From assembly GCF_013113715.1 (NCBI RefSeq), contig NZ_CP053344.1, positions 2,852,001-2,916,000 of the forward strand: 64,000 nucleotides of DNA. Reading direction: 5' to 3'. The position numbers and the translations under genes are program-made. Positions 9,304 to 17,319 of this stretch are shown one piece after another (the stretch's first letter is position 1; every line of letters starts with the position of its first letter). Source of the stretch: Herbiconiux sp. SALV-R1. GTDB taxonomy: Bacteria > Actinomycetota > Actinomycetes > Actinomycetales > Microbacteriaceae. Under the pieces are notes generated by a model. That model ran no database searches, was not told the origin of the DNA, and worked only from the letters and a program-made list of their open reading frames with translations.

Positions 9304-9330
9304 TCCGCGCGGCCGCGCGGACTACTTCAG
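9295..9330. terminator. perfect 36-bp palindrome between convergent genes
   Basis: Two 18-nt arms (CTGAAGTAGTCCGCGCGG and its exact complement) meet without a loop. Each arm holds the last codons and TAG stop of one of the two convergent genes. It is a GC-rich bidirectional hairpin with no T-tract, most likely a shared terminator. Confidence 0.65.
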
Positions 9331-10395
9331 GGAGTCGACGAGACGGAGTAGGAGCTCGACGCTGTTCTCGGCCGAGAACTCGTGGAGCCACCCCTCCGGG
9401 GCCGCTCTGGGTAGTTCTACGGCGCGGCGGACCGCGTCGACATACTCGTCGACCGAGTCGGCGCGCGCAAAGTAACCGGTCACGCCGGGCACGATCGCGT
9501 CGGCGCTTCCGAAGGCCGTCGAGCCGACAACGGAAGGCACCCCGCGGGCGGCCGCCTCGGGCAGGACGTTGCCGAACCCCTCGACCGCAGAGGGCAGTAG
9601 AACGACACCGTTCGCGGGGATGTGATCGAACCAGTTCTCGATGCGGCCCATCAGCTCGATCGGGTAGTCGCGTTCGACGGCACCGACCGTGTCGGAGAGC
9701 TCCCCCACCCCGAAGTACTGCACAGAGACGTCGACGTCGGCGGCGAGCCGGTCGGCGATCTCGATCGCGAGAAGAGGGCGTTTCTTCGCTACCACCCGAG
9801 CCGGCACGACCAGCGTGACCGATCCCTTGACCGGCGCCGGATCGGCGGGCAGTTCGATGCCTGACTTCGCGATGGCCGGGTTCGGGATGACCCAGACCCG
9901 CTCACGCTTCAGACGGGCGGCGTACTGGAAGACCGCGCCCACCGGATGGGAGATCGCGATGAACGCGTCGGCCTTGGAGTAGAGCCGGCGGTACGCAGTA
10001 TCGCGCACGAACACGTGGAGGGCGCTGTGGTGCGCTTCGGCGAACGGGATGTTGCGCTCGCTGATCACCACCTTCGGGCGCTGCCGGCGCGGCAGAGAGC
10101 GAACGACCGAGAGCAGCTGGAAATTGGCTCTCGTCATCATGCCGATCGCCACGTCGGGCTTGGTGCTCGACAGATAATCGCGCAGGGCCTTCATCTCACC
10201 GGCACGACCTGCTCCGGCGCTCGCCAAAGGCTTGATGCTGACACCGTCGATCGTCGGCTCGCCCTCGCGTGACCGCAGCAGCACGACTTCGACGCGGTCG
10301 CCGCGAGCGGCAACCTCCTGCGCCCACATCTTGGTGACGAACTCTGCGCCACCGCCCACCAGGGAGGGGAGCACGAAGACGATCGTGCGGCTCAC
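9322..10395 (-). CDS. family 4 glycosyltransferase
   Basis: The 357-residue GT-B protein starts MSRTIVFVLPSLVGGGAEFV, with the glycine-rich acceptor loop of GT4 enzymes. The C-terminal half has the nucleotide-sugar motif EGFGNVLPE (EX7E), preceded by VVPARVVAKKRPLLAIEIAD. It would transfer a sugar from a nucleotide donor to the lipid-linked intermediate at the cytoplasmic membrane face. It overlaps the upstream GT4 gene by 4 bp, giving a two-enzyme operon convergent to the flippase. Donor and linkage are not predictable. Confidence 0.87.
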   Translation of the reverse strand: MSRTIVFVLPSLVGGGAEFVTKMWAQEVAARGDRVEVVLLRSREGEPTIDGVSIKPLASAGAGRAGEMKALRDYLSSTKPDVAIGMMTRANFQLLSVVRSLPRRQRPKVVISERNIPFAEAHHSALHVFVRDTAYRRLYSKADAFIAISHPVGAVFQYAARLKRERVWVIPNPAIAKSGIELPADPAPVKGSVTLVVPARVVAKKRPLLAIEIADRLAADVDVSVQYFGVGELSDTVGAVERDYPIELMGRIENWFDHIPANGVVLLPSAVEGFGNVLPEAAARGVPSVVGSTAFGSADAIVPGVTGYFARADSVDEYVDAVRRAVELPRAAPEGWLHEFSAENSVELLLRLVDSLK

Positions 10396-11525
10396 CGCAA
10401 TTCCTCCATCGCGGGCGTCTCGCGGCCCAGAACGAAGGGCACGAGGATTGTGGCCTTGAGCAGCTCGACGGAGGCGATCGCATCAGCCGATGCGACGTCG
10501 TTGACGCGACGCACCGCATCCGCCGTGCTGGCCGGCGTGCGCTCGGCGATACGCGTGCCGTTGACACCCTCGACCACGAGCCCGTTCGGTTCCCCACCCG
10601 CCGTGGTGACGACGGGCAGCCCACAGGCGAGCGACTCGACCACCGCCCGCGGGAAGCCCTCGTGGTGCGAGGTCATCAGCAGCGCCGAGTGGCGGCGGAG
10701 GTAGTCGGAGACGCTCCGCTTCTCGACCGGACCCACCACATCGATCCGGTCTGAGATGCCCAGCTCCGAGGCGAGGTCCTTGGTTTTCTGCAGGAGCGAC
10801 CCGCCGCCGAGCATGGTCAGCGTGTAGTCGGGGCCGGCTTCACTCAGGGCGCGGACGGCGAGAAGGGGATCCTTCGTCTCCTCGAACCGTCCCACCCAGA
10901 GCAGGTCGGTGCGCTTGCTTTCGGCACTCGATTCGGCTGGGTAGAAGTACTCGTCGTCATACCAGGTCGGCGAGAACCGCACCGTGTCACCCCACTGGCT
11001 GAGGCGCTTCGCCGCAGCACTGTTGAAGATGACGACATCAGAGCACTCGCGAACCGCGCGCTTCTCGAGAAAGCGGAACAGACCGGTGAACTTCTTGAAG
11101 TACGACTCGTTGCCCAGCTTGATGCTGTCGTCGCCGTCGTTGTGGATGAACTGCACGTGATTCGGCTTGCGGAAGAAACGCCGTACCGCGAACCCCGTGG
11201 TTATGCGGTGGGTCTGCAGAGTGTCGGGTTTGATCTTCTTGCGGTACTTCCAGACCCCCCAGACGAGCTGGGCGATGTGCGGCACCCTGGGGCGCATGAC
11301 GGTGTTGTCGGCGCGGTAGACGGGCAGGAACTGCACGCTGCGGCCGTCGAGCATCTCGGTTCGCCACTCGCCGATGATTGCGTCGCCAACCGCGTCCACT
11401 CCCACGATGAAGAGGTCCATGTCGTCGGGCCGATACTTGATCAGACCCCGGATGCAGGTGTCGACGCCCCCGGGCTTCGACCTCCGTGGGTCGATCGGCT
11501 CGATCAGCACGCGATTCTCATTCAC
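10392..11525 (-). CDS. family 4 glycosyltransferase
   Basis: The 377-residue GT-B protein has N-terminal RRSKPGGVDTCIRGL and a C-terminal half with LLWVGRFEETKDPLLAVRAL and the EX7E motif EGFPRAVVE (HHEGFPRAVVESLACGLP). GTG 11525 is chosen because GGAGA lies 7 nt upstream; an in-frame upstream ATG at 11579 has no such site. It is the first gene of a coupled pair with the next GT4 and probably adds an earlier or later sugar of the same repeat unit. Function is secure at family level only. Confidence 0.85.
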   Translation of the reverse strand: MNENRVLIEPIDPRRSKPGGVDTCIRGLIKYRPDDMDLFIVGVDAVGDAIIGEWRTEMLDGRSVQFLPVYRADNTVMRPRVPHIAQLVWGVWKYRKKIKPDTLQTHRITTGFAVRRFFRKPNHVQFIHNDGDDSIKLGNESYFKKFTGLFRFLEKRAVRECSDVVIFNSAAAKRLSQWGDTVRFSPTWYDDEYFYPAESSAESKRTDLLWVGRFEETKDPLLAVRALSEAGPDYTLTMLGGGSLLQKTKDLASELGISDRIDVVGPVEKRSVSDYLRRHSALLMTSHHEGFPRAVVESLACGLPVVTTAGGEPNGLVVEGVNGTRIAERTPASTADAVRRVNDVASADAIASVELLKATILVPFVLGRETPAMEELR

Positions 11526-11623
11526 GAGACAGTCTCCATTCTTGGCTTCGTGATGGAGATCCCGGCCGTCTCCGACCATCCCCGTCGGTCGTCGACAGGC
11601 AACATCCTACCGGCCCACCGTCG

Positions 11624-12559
11624 TCAACGTCGTTGGCCCCGACCCGTGATCATGCGCAAGACATCCCCGGCCCCAGTGACGATCCGACGCGCACGATCGC
11701 GGAAGAGCGCCCAGGTCGAGTCCGGCATGGAGGGATGCTCCTGCATGTAGAGGTCGCGCGGCGGCCAGATAACGAGAGCAAGTTCCTTCGGCCACAGGTA
11801 CCACGGCACGTCTTCGAGGTAGGTTAGCCACTGGCCGGCTCGCGACGAGCCAGTTCCCCTCCAGCGCCACGCCCGCAGGCGCTTCGGCGACACCGGTAGG
11901 CCGCTAACCCGTGGAGCAGCGAGGGACTCCAGCAAGGGGCCAAGCGTCTGCGTGCTTCCCGTTGCCGCTGCGACGCGGGCCAGGGAATCGATGACCTCCA
12001 CCCGGCCGCGCAGACGGTCACTCAGGTAGGCGAGTTCGCTGATGTTGCGAGGATTGTCGGGTTTACGGAGCGAGTGCAGACCGAGGATGGCGGAGCTGCC
12101 CACCTCGTCGGCGGCAACGACATCAACGCCCGCGATTGATAGCTCGGTGCGTCGGCGCCAGAGCTCCTCGAACACGACGTCGTCATCGGCGAGAAAACCG
12201 GGGAAGCGCACATGCACGTCGATGTCGCAGGGCCAGTCGTCGTGGATGAGGGTCAGCGAGTGCACACTGATCTTCTTATAGACCCACACCGGTCCGCGTT
12301 CATGCCAGCCTGCCGAGGCGAGTTCCGTGAGCAGGTCGGCGAATCGCGAGCTTTCGACAAGGACGTCGACATCAGCATAAATGCGCGGGGCACGGATGCC
12401 GTGAAGCTCGGCAACAACCCCCTTAATTACAAGTAGCCTAATGTCAAGGCGACGGGCACGCGAGCTTACTAACGCAGCCGCCAGCGGAACCGCGGCCGCG
12501 CTCGATAAGGCGGCAGCAGCTAGCCCGCCTCCTTGCCGCGCGGCGTCGTCCGAGCTCAT
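11624..12559 (-). CDS. nucleotidyltransferase family protein (NTP_transf_5-like)
   Basis: The 311-residue protein has a nucleotidyltransferase-fold core with GIRAPRIYADVDVLVE (DxD metal site near residue 64) and IDVHVRFPG as the third-acid strand. Length and the C-terminal helices fit the uncharacterised nucleotidyltransferase family PF14907. These proteins recur in exopolysaccharide loci beside PqqD-like and HprK-like genes, as here. The enzymatic target is unknown; transfer of NMP to a protein or sugar is conceivable. The start is supported by TAGCCT 6 nt upstream. Third codon positions are less GC-rich than in flanking genes. Confidence 0.8.
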   Translation of the reverse strand: MSSDDAARQGGGLAAAALSSAAAVPLAAALVSSRARRLDIRLLVIKGVVAELHGIRAPRIYADVDVLVESSRFADLLTELASAGWHERGPVWVYKKISVHSLTLIHDDWPCDIDVHVRFPGFLADDDVVFEELWRRRTELSIAGVDVVAADEVGSSAILGLHSLRKPDNPRNISELAYLSDRLRGRVEVIDSLARVAAATGSTQTLGPLLESLAAPRVSGLPVSPKRLRAWRWRGTGSSRAGQWLTYLEDVPWYLWPKELALVIWPPRDLYMQEHPSMPDSTWALFRDRARRIVTGAGDVLRMITGRGQRR

Positions 12560-12565
12560 GGGGCA

Positions 12566-12571
12566 AGGCTA
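12566..12571 (-). promoter_or_regulatory. -10 box TAGCCT for nucleotidyltransferase gene
   Basis: TAGCCT lies 6 nt before the ATG at 12559, predicting a leaderless mRNA. It shares a 58-bp divergent promoter region with the PqqD-like gene. Confidence 0.5.
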
Positions 12572-12605
12572 TCGCACCCAAAATCTGCCACATCCGATGC
12601 CCTGC

Positions 12606-12611
12606 TAACCT
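12606..12611 (+). promoter_or_regulatory. -10 box TAACCT for PqqD-like gene
   Basis: TAACCT lies 6 nt before the ATG at 12618, mirroring the opposite-strand box and suggesting coordinated leaderless divergent transcription. Confidence 0.5.
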
Positions 12612-12617
12612 TGCCGC

Positions 12618-12914
12618 ATGGCAGCGGATCTCCCCTCGAGCGATTCTGCCGTGTGGTGCCGGAGGTCCGATATCGCGTTCGTGGAAGAAGCCAGCGGGGT
12701 GGTTGTGCTGCCGCTGTCTGCTGGCAATCCTGTGCCGCTGAGTTTGGAGAACTCTGCATGGGAAATTTGGAAATGCATCGATGGGGTTAGTCCGCTGAGA
12801 GATATCCTGCGCGACCTTGCACATTTGTACGGCACCAGCACTGCTGCTCTTCAGCCCCAAGTGACCGGATTTCTGGTCGACTTAGAACGTCGGGGCCTCG
12901 TTAGGCGGCTCTAA
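12618..12914 (+). CDS. PqqD-like peptide-binding protein
   Basis: The 98-residue protein has the PqqD winged-helix pattern: VVVLPLS strand, LENSAWEIWKCIDG helix, then VSPLRDILRDLAHLYG and LQPQVTGFLVDLERRGLV. PqqD proteins bind peptides (RiPP recognition elements), but a subfamily lives in polysaccharide loci with HprK-like kinases and nucleotidyltransferases, without a peptide substrate. Its divergent neighbour is such a nucleotidyltransferase, and an HprK-PqqD fusion lies at 22.4 kb. No radical-SAM enzyme or precursor peptide is visible nearby, so a RiPP role is unlikely. Confidence 0.82.
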   Translation: MAADLPSSDSAVWCRRSDIAFVEEASGVVVLPLSAGNPVPLSLENSAWEIWKCIDGVSPLRDILRDLAHLYGTSTAALQPQVTGFLVDLERRGLVRRL

Positions 12915-13000
12915 CAATTTCCAATGGGCGGACGAGCTTCAGTACGTCAGAGTGTTGGACTTTAGGCAAGTCGCTGCCTCTGCACCATACCGGCGCCGGG

Positions 13001-14155
13001 CTACGACCGCTTCGCCTCAGCGGGCCGACGCCTCAGCGCGGCCGGGAACGCGAGGAGCGAGGAGCCGTGCGACTGCGCAGCAGCTTTGACAGGGAGCGAA
13101 AGACTGATCTCTACCGGCTTCCGGCCCACACTCGTGTTGCGACGAGGCGCCATTCCGGTGTCGAACCGCGCTTCAGGCTTTCGCGTCTCCATGGTGCGGG
13201 ACCTTCCGCCGCGAAGCACATCGGTAAGGTCAGTTCCCCTCACGCCGGCACTGCTACGGGATCGCTCCTGCGTCATTCTGTTCGTCATTGGCAGATCGAA
13301 CCGATGCGCACTGGACGCCGAATTTAGTGATTCTTCTCTCCGCGGCAAACTCAGAAGCAGGGATTCGGCCATCGGCCGCTTCCGCGACTTCGCCGTCGCC
13401 CTTTCCGCTAAGAGAGCCGAGATATCGAGAGCGTGCGGCGTGGCATGATCGCGCCGGCCGTTGCCGCTCGCCACTGATAAATTCTCCCGGCGTTCTGTAT
13501 GGCTGATCGACCACCGTAGCCGAGCCGTCCTCCATCGAGAAACGACAAAGGAGGAAATCGCGGCCAGGACCACGAGACCGGCTGCAGATCCACCGAGGAC
13601 CAGCGGCATAAGGTCACGAGCCGCGCCACTGGATGGCGGGTAAAATGGAGCGAATATATCTACAGCTGGAATCGGGGTGGGGCTCGGCGTCGGCGTGATA
13701 GTCGGGGTCGGGGCGACAGGAATGACTACTTCCTCTTCCTGCTCCGAGTCGTCGACGAACCCATCGTCCACGAATTCATCCGGGTCTTCGACTACGGGCG
13801 GCGCAGGCTCCTCCACTGGCGGAACTTCCGGCTGTGGATCCGTGGTTGGGACCGGCTCGGGTTGGGGTTCGGTAGTCGGTTCCGGCTCCGGCTCCGGTTC
13901 CGGTTCCGGCACCGTCGTCGGCTCCGGCTCAGGCTGGGGATCAGGGTCCGTGACCACCGGCGGGAGCGGGATTGGCTCAATAGGGATGCCTGGCGGCTCG
14001 ACTGACGAGAGAGAGATGGCGCTTGCGAAAGGTTGCGCAATAAACTCGCCATCGCTGCTGTCGGTGTTCGCGTAGGCGGGAACCGGTGGGACGGCACCGA
14101 GCGCTATCGCCCCCGCGGCTACTGCAATAAAGCAAAGCGCTAGCACAGCCTTCAT
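13001..14155 (-). CDS. proline/glutamate-rich single-pass membrane protein
   Basis: I do not recognise this 384-residue protein. It has a signal peptide (residues 1-28, ending PPVPAYA), then an outside region of about 150 residues rich in PEPEPEPEPTT repeats, then acidic DEFVDDGFVDDSEQEEE. One membrane helix follows (around 185-208, LVLGGSAAGLVVLAAISSFVV), then a basic, serine/arginine-rich cytoplasmic tail of about 175 residues. The Pro-Glu stretch should be an extended spacer through the wall. The tail has many Ser/Thr/Arg and could contact the divergent tyrosine kinase, but that is inference. A GGGGG run precedes the ATG, with TAGAAT about 35 nt further upstream. Confidence 0.7.
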   Translation of the reverse strand: MKAVLALCFIAVAAGAIALGAVPPVPAYANTDSSDGEFIAQPFASAISLSSVEPPGIPIEPIPLPPVVTDPDPQPEPEPTTVPEPEPEPEPEPTTEPQPEPVPTTDPQPEVPPVEEPAPPVVEDPDEFVDDGFVDDSEQEEEVVIPVAPTPTITPTPSPTPIPAVDIFAPFYPPSSGAARDLMPLVLGGSAAGLVVLAAISSFVVSRWRTARLRWSISHTERRENLSVASGNGRRDHATPHALDISALLAERATAKSRKRPMAESLLLSLPRREESLNSASSAHRFDLPMTNRMTQERSRSSAGVRGTDLTDVLRGGRSRTMETRKPEARFDTGMAPRRNTSVGRKPVEISLSLPVKAAAQSHGSSLLAFPAALRRRPAEAKRS

Positions 14156-14412
14156 TTAGCCCCCGTAGAAGAAACGTCCGCGTCATTCTACGCGCGGTCT
14201 AGGGATCAGAGCCTACAAGAGACGGGCGAGAGAACGGCGCTTTTCGTCGTTAGATCACGACGCACGAGGGTGGTAGTCGATCGCAGGGCATGACGTTTGA
14301 TTCGAGCCAGCCTGATGAGTATGAAACAATCAGCCTGGGGGTACCGGCTCAGCGCCCTTGGCGAAGCCGAGTCGTTCCGCCAAACCCGGTCGGCAACGAG
14401 AGGCATTCAAGC

Positions 14413-15831
14413 GTGACGCTACAAGACTACATTCGCGTTCTCCGCAAGGGCTGGGTCCTGATAGTCGTTGGGCTCCTGCTTGGAATCGCGTTGGGGTCCG
14501 CACTTGCTATCATCGCCACCCCCAAGTATCAGTCGCAGACCAAGATCTTTGTTTCGGTTCAGACCACAGATTCGACTAGCACGGGCGAGCTGGTGCAGGG
14601 CAACAGCTACGCGCAGCAGAAGGTGCAGTCGTACTTGGCCGTGGTGACCAGCCCCTCCGTTCTCGACCCCGTCATCGACGAACTCGGCCTCGATACCACA
14701 GCTGCATCACTTGAGAATCAGATCTCCGCATCCTCAACTACCGGAACGGTAATCATTTCCATAACGGCAACCGATCCAGATCCTCAGCAGGCAGCGAACA
14801 TCGCCAACGCTACGGCTAATAGTTTCCAGAACGTCGTGGTGGACGAACTGGAAAGACCGTCTGATGGCGGCCCCAGCCTGGTAAAGGTGCAGACAATTCA
14901 GCCTGCAGAGCCGTCGTCGCAACCGTCGAGCCCCAATCTTGCGCTGAACATCGGCATTGGCGCCGTTCTGGGTTTGATCATCGGAGTGGGCGGAGCGGTC
15001 CTGCGATCCACACTGGACACGCGGGTGCACGGTCGCCATGACATCGAAGCACTGACAGATGTGCCAATCTTGGGCGGCACCACGTACGACGCGGAGTCGA
15101 CTAAGCACCCGCTCATCGTTCACACCGACCCTCGCAACCCGCGCGCTGAGTCCTTCCGGGGGCTGCGCACGAATTTACGGTTTGTGAACGTTGACCAAGA
15201 TAACCGTGCGTTTGTGGTCACTTCATCCATTCCGGGCGAAGGAAAGAGCACTACCACGGCGAATCTGGCGCTCGCCCTCGCCGAGACCGGCGCTCGTGTG
15301 GTCCTCGTTGACGCAGATCTTCGCCTCCCGAAGCTTGCCGAGTACATGGGGCTTGAAGGAGCAGTGGGCCTCACCGACGTCTTGATCGGTCGAGCGGCGC
15401 TGGCGGACGTCCTTCAGCGATGGGGCAATAAAGACCTCTTTGTACTCCCAGCTGGCCAGGTGCCTCCCAACCCGAGTGAGCTACTCGGGTCCGAGGCGAT
15501 GGTGGGTCTGCTAGCGGCCCTCAACGAGCAGGTCGATTACGTGCTGCTCGACTCTCCTCCGTTGCTGCCCGTAACGGATGCTGCGGTGCTGAGCAACCTT
15601 ACGGCGGGCGCGATCGTTGTTGCCGCTGCCGGCAAAGTCAAGAAAACGGAGGTGGTTGGCGCAATCCGCAACTTGAATCAGACCAATAGCAAGGTCATTG
15701 GCATTGTGCTCACGATGCTTCCGAGCAAGGGTCCGGATGCCTATGGCGGAACCGAATATAGCTACTACGGAGGAAGCCATGAGCCGGCCGAGGTGATGCC
15801 GAAGTCTCGCCCCCGTCGCGGCCGTAAATAG
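14413..15831 (+). CDS. polysaccharide co-polymerase/tyrosine autokinase (Wzz-BY-kinase)
   Basis: Residues 1-190 are a Wzz chain-length domain with two membrane helices (LQDYIRVLRKGWVLIVVGLL and NLALNIGIGAVLGLIIGVGG). The rest is a bacterial tyrosine kinase with Walker A SSIPGEGKSTT (near residue 274), Walker A' VVLVDADLRLP, Walker B VLLDSPPLLPVTDA and a C-terminal tyrosine cluster YGGTEYSYYGG. Such kinases cycle between phosphorylated and dephosphorylated forms to control polymer length. GTG 14413 is preferred (GAGAGG, 9-nt spacing); ATG 14290 would add 41 residues with a poorly placed ribosome site. A second kinase lies at 19.6 kb, and phosphatases at 18.9 and 21.4 kb could reverse the modification. 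Confidence 0.85.
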   Translation: MTLQDYIRVLRKGWVLIVVGLLLGIALGSALAIIATPKYQSQTKIFVSVQTTDSTSTGELVQGNSYAQQKVQSYLAVVTSPSVLDPVIDELGLDTTAASLENQISASSTTGTVIISITATDPDPQQAANIANATANSFQNVVVDELERPSDGGPSLVKVQTIQPAEPSSQPSSPNLALNIGIGAVLGLIIGVGGAVLRSTLDTRVHGRHDIEALTDVPILGGTTYDAESTKHPLIVHTDPRNPRAESFRGLRTNLRFVNVDQDNRAFVVTSSIPGEGKSTTTANLALALAETGARVVLVDADLRLPKLAEYMGLEGAVGLTDVLIGRAALADVLQRWGNKDLFVLPAGQVPPNPSELLGSEAMVGLLAALNEQVDYVLLDSPPLLPVTDAAVLSNLTAGAIVVAAAGKVKKTEVVGAIRNLNQTNSKVIGIVLTMLPSKGPDAYGGTEYSYYGGSHEPAEVMPKSRPRRGRK

Positions 15832-15873
15832 TGGTGCCCTTCGTGACCTCGCATCGACGAATCGGACGTCGAA

Positions 15874-16824
15874 GTGGCAAAAAGCACTAACCCGAACTCG
15901 GCGCGGACTATGAGGCGCGTGCTGGCCGCCATCGCTATCGGATCGTTTCTCGTTGTCGATGCTGTCTTGATAGTGACTGCCGCGTCCGTCGGATCAGACA
16001 CTCCGGCCTCCTCTGTTGCTCCGTTTGGCGGGCCCACGCGTTCTCCGGTTCCCTCGGCAAACGCTGACGGCTTACAGACCCCGCTCAAACCCGCGACCCG
16101 GTTGATTACGGTTTTCGACGACCAGTCGGCGTGGCGCGCATCCGTCGCAGGCTGCCCGCGAGCGGACGTCCTGGTCGAGCACTCCGTCGACGGAGGCGGA
16201 AGTTGGGATGGCTTTGATCTCGGGACTGCAGGTGGATTGTCTTCGCCCTTATCGCTCGAGTCAACCGCCGATCCCTCAACAGTATTCATGATCGCCCGCG
16301 ACAAGACCGACTGCCGCGCGACATGGGTGGGGACAACGGACGGTGGGGCAGCCTGGGCCGCCTACCCCGATAGGACGGCTACGGCCTGGTTCATCGAGCC
16401 AACTAACAACGCCGCCGTGAACACACCTGCGGGAATCAGAACGTCGCCTTGCGCACAGGCTGTCAGTTTGGCTTCACGCAATGATTCATCAGCTGCGGTG
16501 CTTTGCTCCGATGGTTCAATTCATACGACTACCGACGTCGGCGCGACATGGACTCAAGGGCCGTCTGTGGCTCGAGCCGAGGCAATCGGCGCGGGTCTGG
16601 ATGGCTATCTGATTGCTGGAAGGTCTGATGAAGCAGCATGCACGGGTGTGTTCATCTCGGGAATCGACGAACAGCCTGGAGGGCCCGCGAGTCCGGTGTC
16701 GACTTGTGTTGAAACTGGTAATAGCAGCACCGAGATTGCGCTATCAGGTAAGGGGTCGGTGATTTGGCTGTGGGCCGGAGCAACTGTACTTCGCTCGACA
16801 GACAGTGGCGCGACCTGGGGCTGA
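15874..16824 (+). CDS. membrane-anchored Asp-box (BNR) beta-propeller protein
   Basis: The 316-residue protein has an N-terminal membrane anchor or signal (RRVLAAIAIGSFLVVDAVLIV) and a Pro/Ser spacer. Four Asp-box motifs follow: SVDGGGSW, TTDGGAAW, TTDVGATW and STDSGATW, with seven or so short beta segments between them. Asp-boxes mark sialidase/sortilin-type propellers, but the catalytic arginine triad of sialidases is not evident, so a binding role is more likely. Six cysteines in the outside part may form disulfides. It starts 42 bp after the first tyrosine kinase gene and is probably cotranscribed with it. An ATG at 15910 is an alternative start. Confidence 0.7.
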   Translation: MAKSTNPNSARTMRRVLAAIAIGSFLVVDAVLIVTAASVGSDTPASSVAPFGGPTRSPVPSANADGLQTPLKPATRLITVFDDQSAWRASVAGCPRADVLVEHSVDGGGSWDGFDLGTAGGLSSPLSLESTADPSTVFMIARDKTDCRATWVGTTDGGAAWAAYPDRTATAWFIEPTNNAAVNTPAGIRTSPCAQAVSLASRNDSSAAVLCSDGSIHTTTDVGATWTQGPSVARAEAIGAGLDGYLIAGRSDEAACTGVFISGIDEQPGGPASPVSTCVETGNSSTEIALSGKGSVIWLWAGATVLRSTDSGATWG

Positions 16825-17319
16825 TTTTCATCGCGAAAGTGGGAAGCGAGACGCGCCTATCACGTAGCCCGGTTGTCAGGACTTGGGTGGGTCGGATTCG
16901 GCAAACACCTTTCGCTTCCCAATGACGACCCCCCATTCATCCCTCCTTTGGGCCCGTTCGCGTTCGGCCCGCATCCTCGACGAATACATGCACCGCAGCC
17001 ACATATGCTGACGGCCGACTTGGATATAAATGAATCGCTGGTGGACCTGACCGGCGATGATCATTAGACGTTGCTACTCGCGGGACGAGACTTCGTCTCC
17101 AAGATCTCGCTTGCCGACGTCCTCGCGAAATCGAACGGTCGCACCGCGCACGAAGAGACTCCTGTCGACCATTTCCCCTTAGCGAGATGCGCGGCCGCGG
17201 TGTCGTGACTGAATCCATTGGGCGCGAGCAGTTTCCGCGCGTTCGAGCTGTTGGGGGAGGCAGCTCCAGCTACATTCGGCGACGCTTCCTTACACGGAGG
17301 ACGACCTGGGTCAGTACAA
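16825..17319. other. 495-bp gene-free gap between convergent genes
   Basis: No ORF here has convincing codon bias. A frame from about 17,069 reads protein-like (LLLAGRDFVSKISLADVLAK) but meets a stop near 17,207 and then continues into GASSFRAFELLGEAAPATFG, so it may be a decayed coding segment. A 9-bp inverted repeat (GGGAAGCGA/TCGCTTCCC) flanks about 60 bp near 16,845-16,920. Base composition is lower in GC than the flanks of the locus. Confidence 0.4.

Noticed and set aside
12618-12914. PqqD-like protein as part of a RiPP cluster
   Set aside because: No radical-SAM, cyclase or protease partner and no precursor peptide were found nearby; the context is polysaccharide synthesis.
13860-13930. 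CRISPR-like short repeats
   Set aside because: The repeats code Pro-Glu pairs in an ORF and have no spacers of regular length.
16825-17319. Insertion sequence remnant
   Set aside because: No transposase motif or terminal repeats were recognised; only a weak protein-like frame with a stop.
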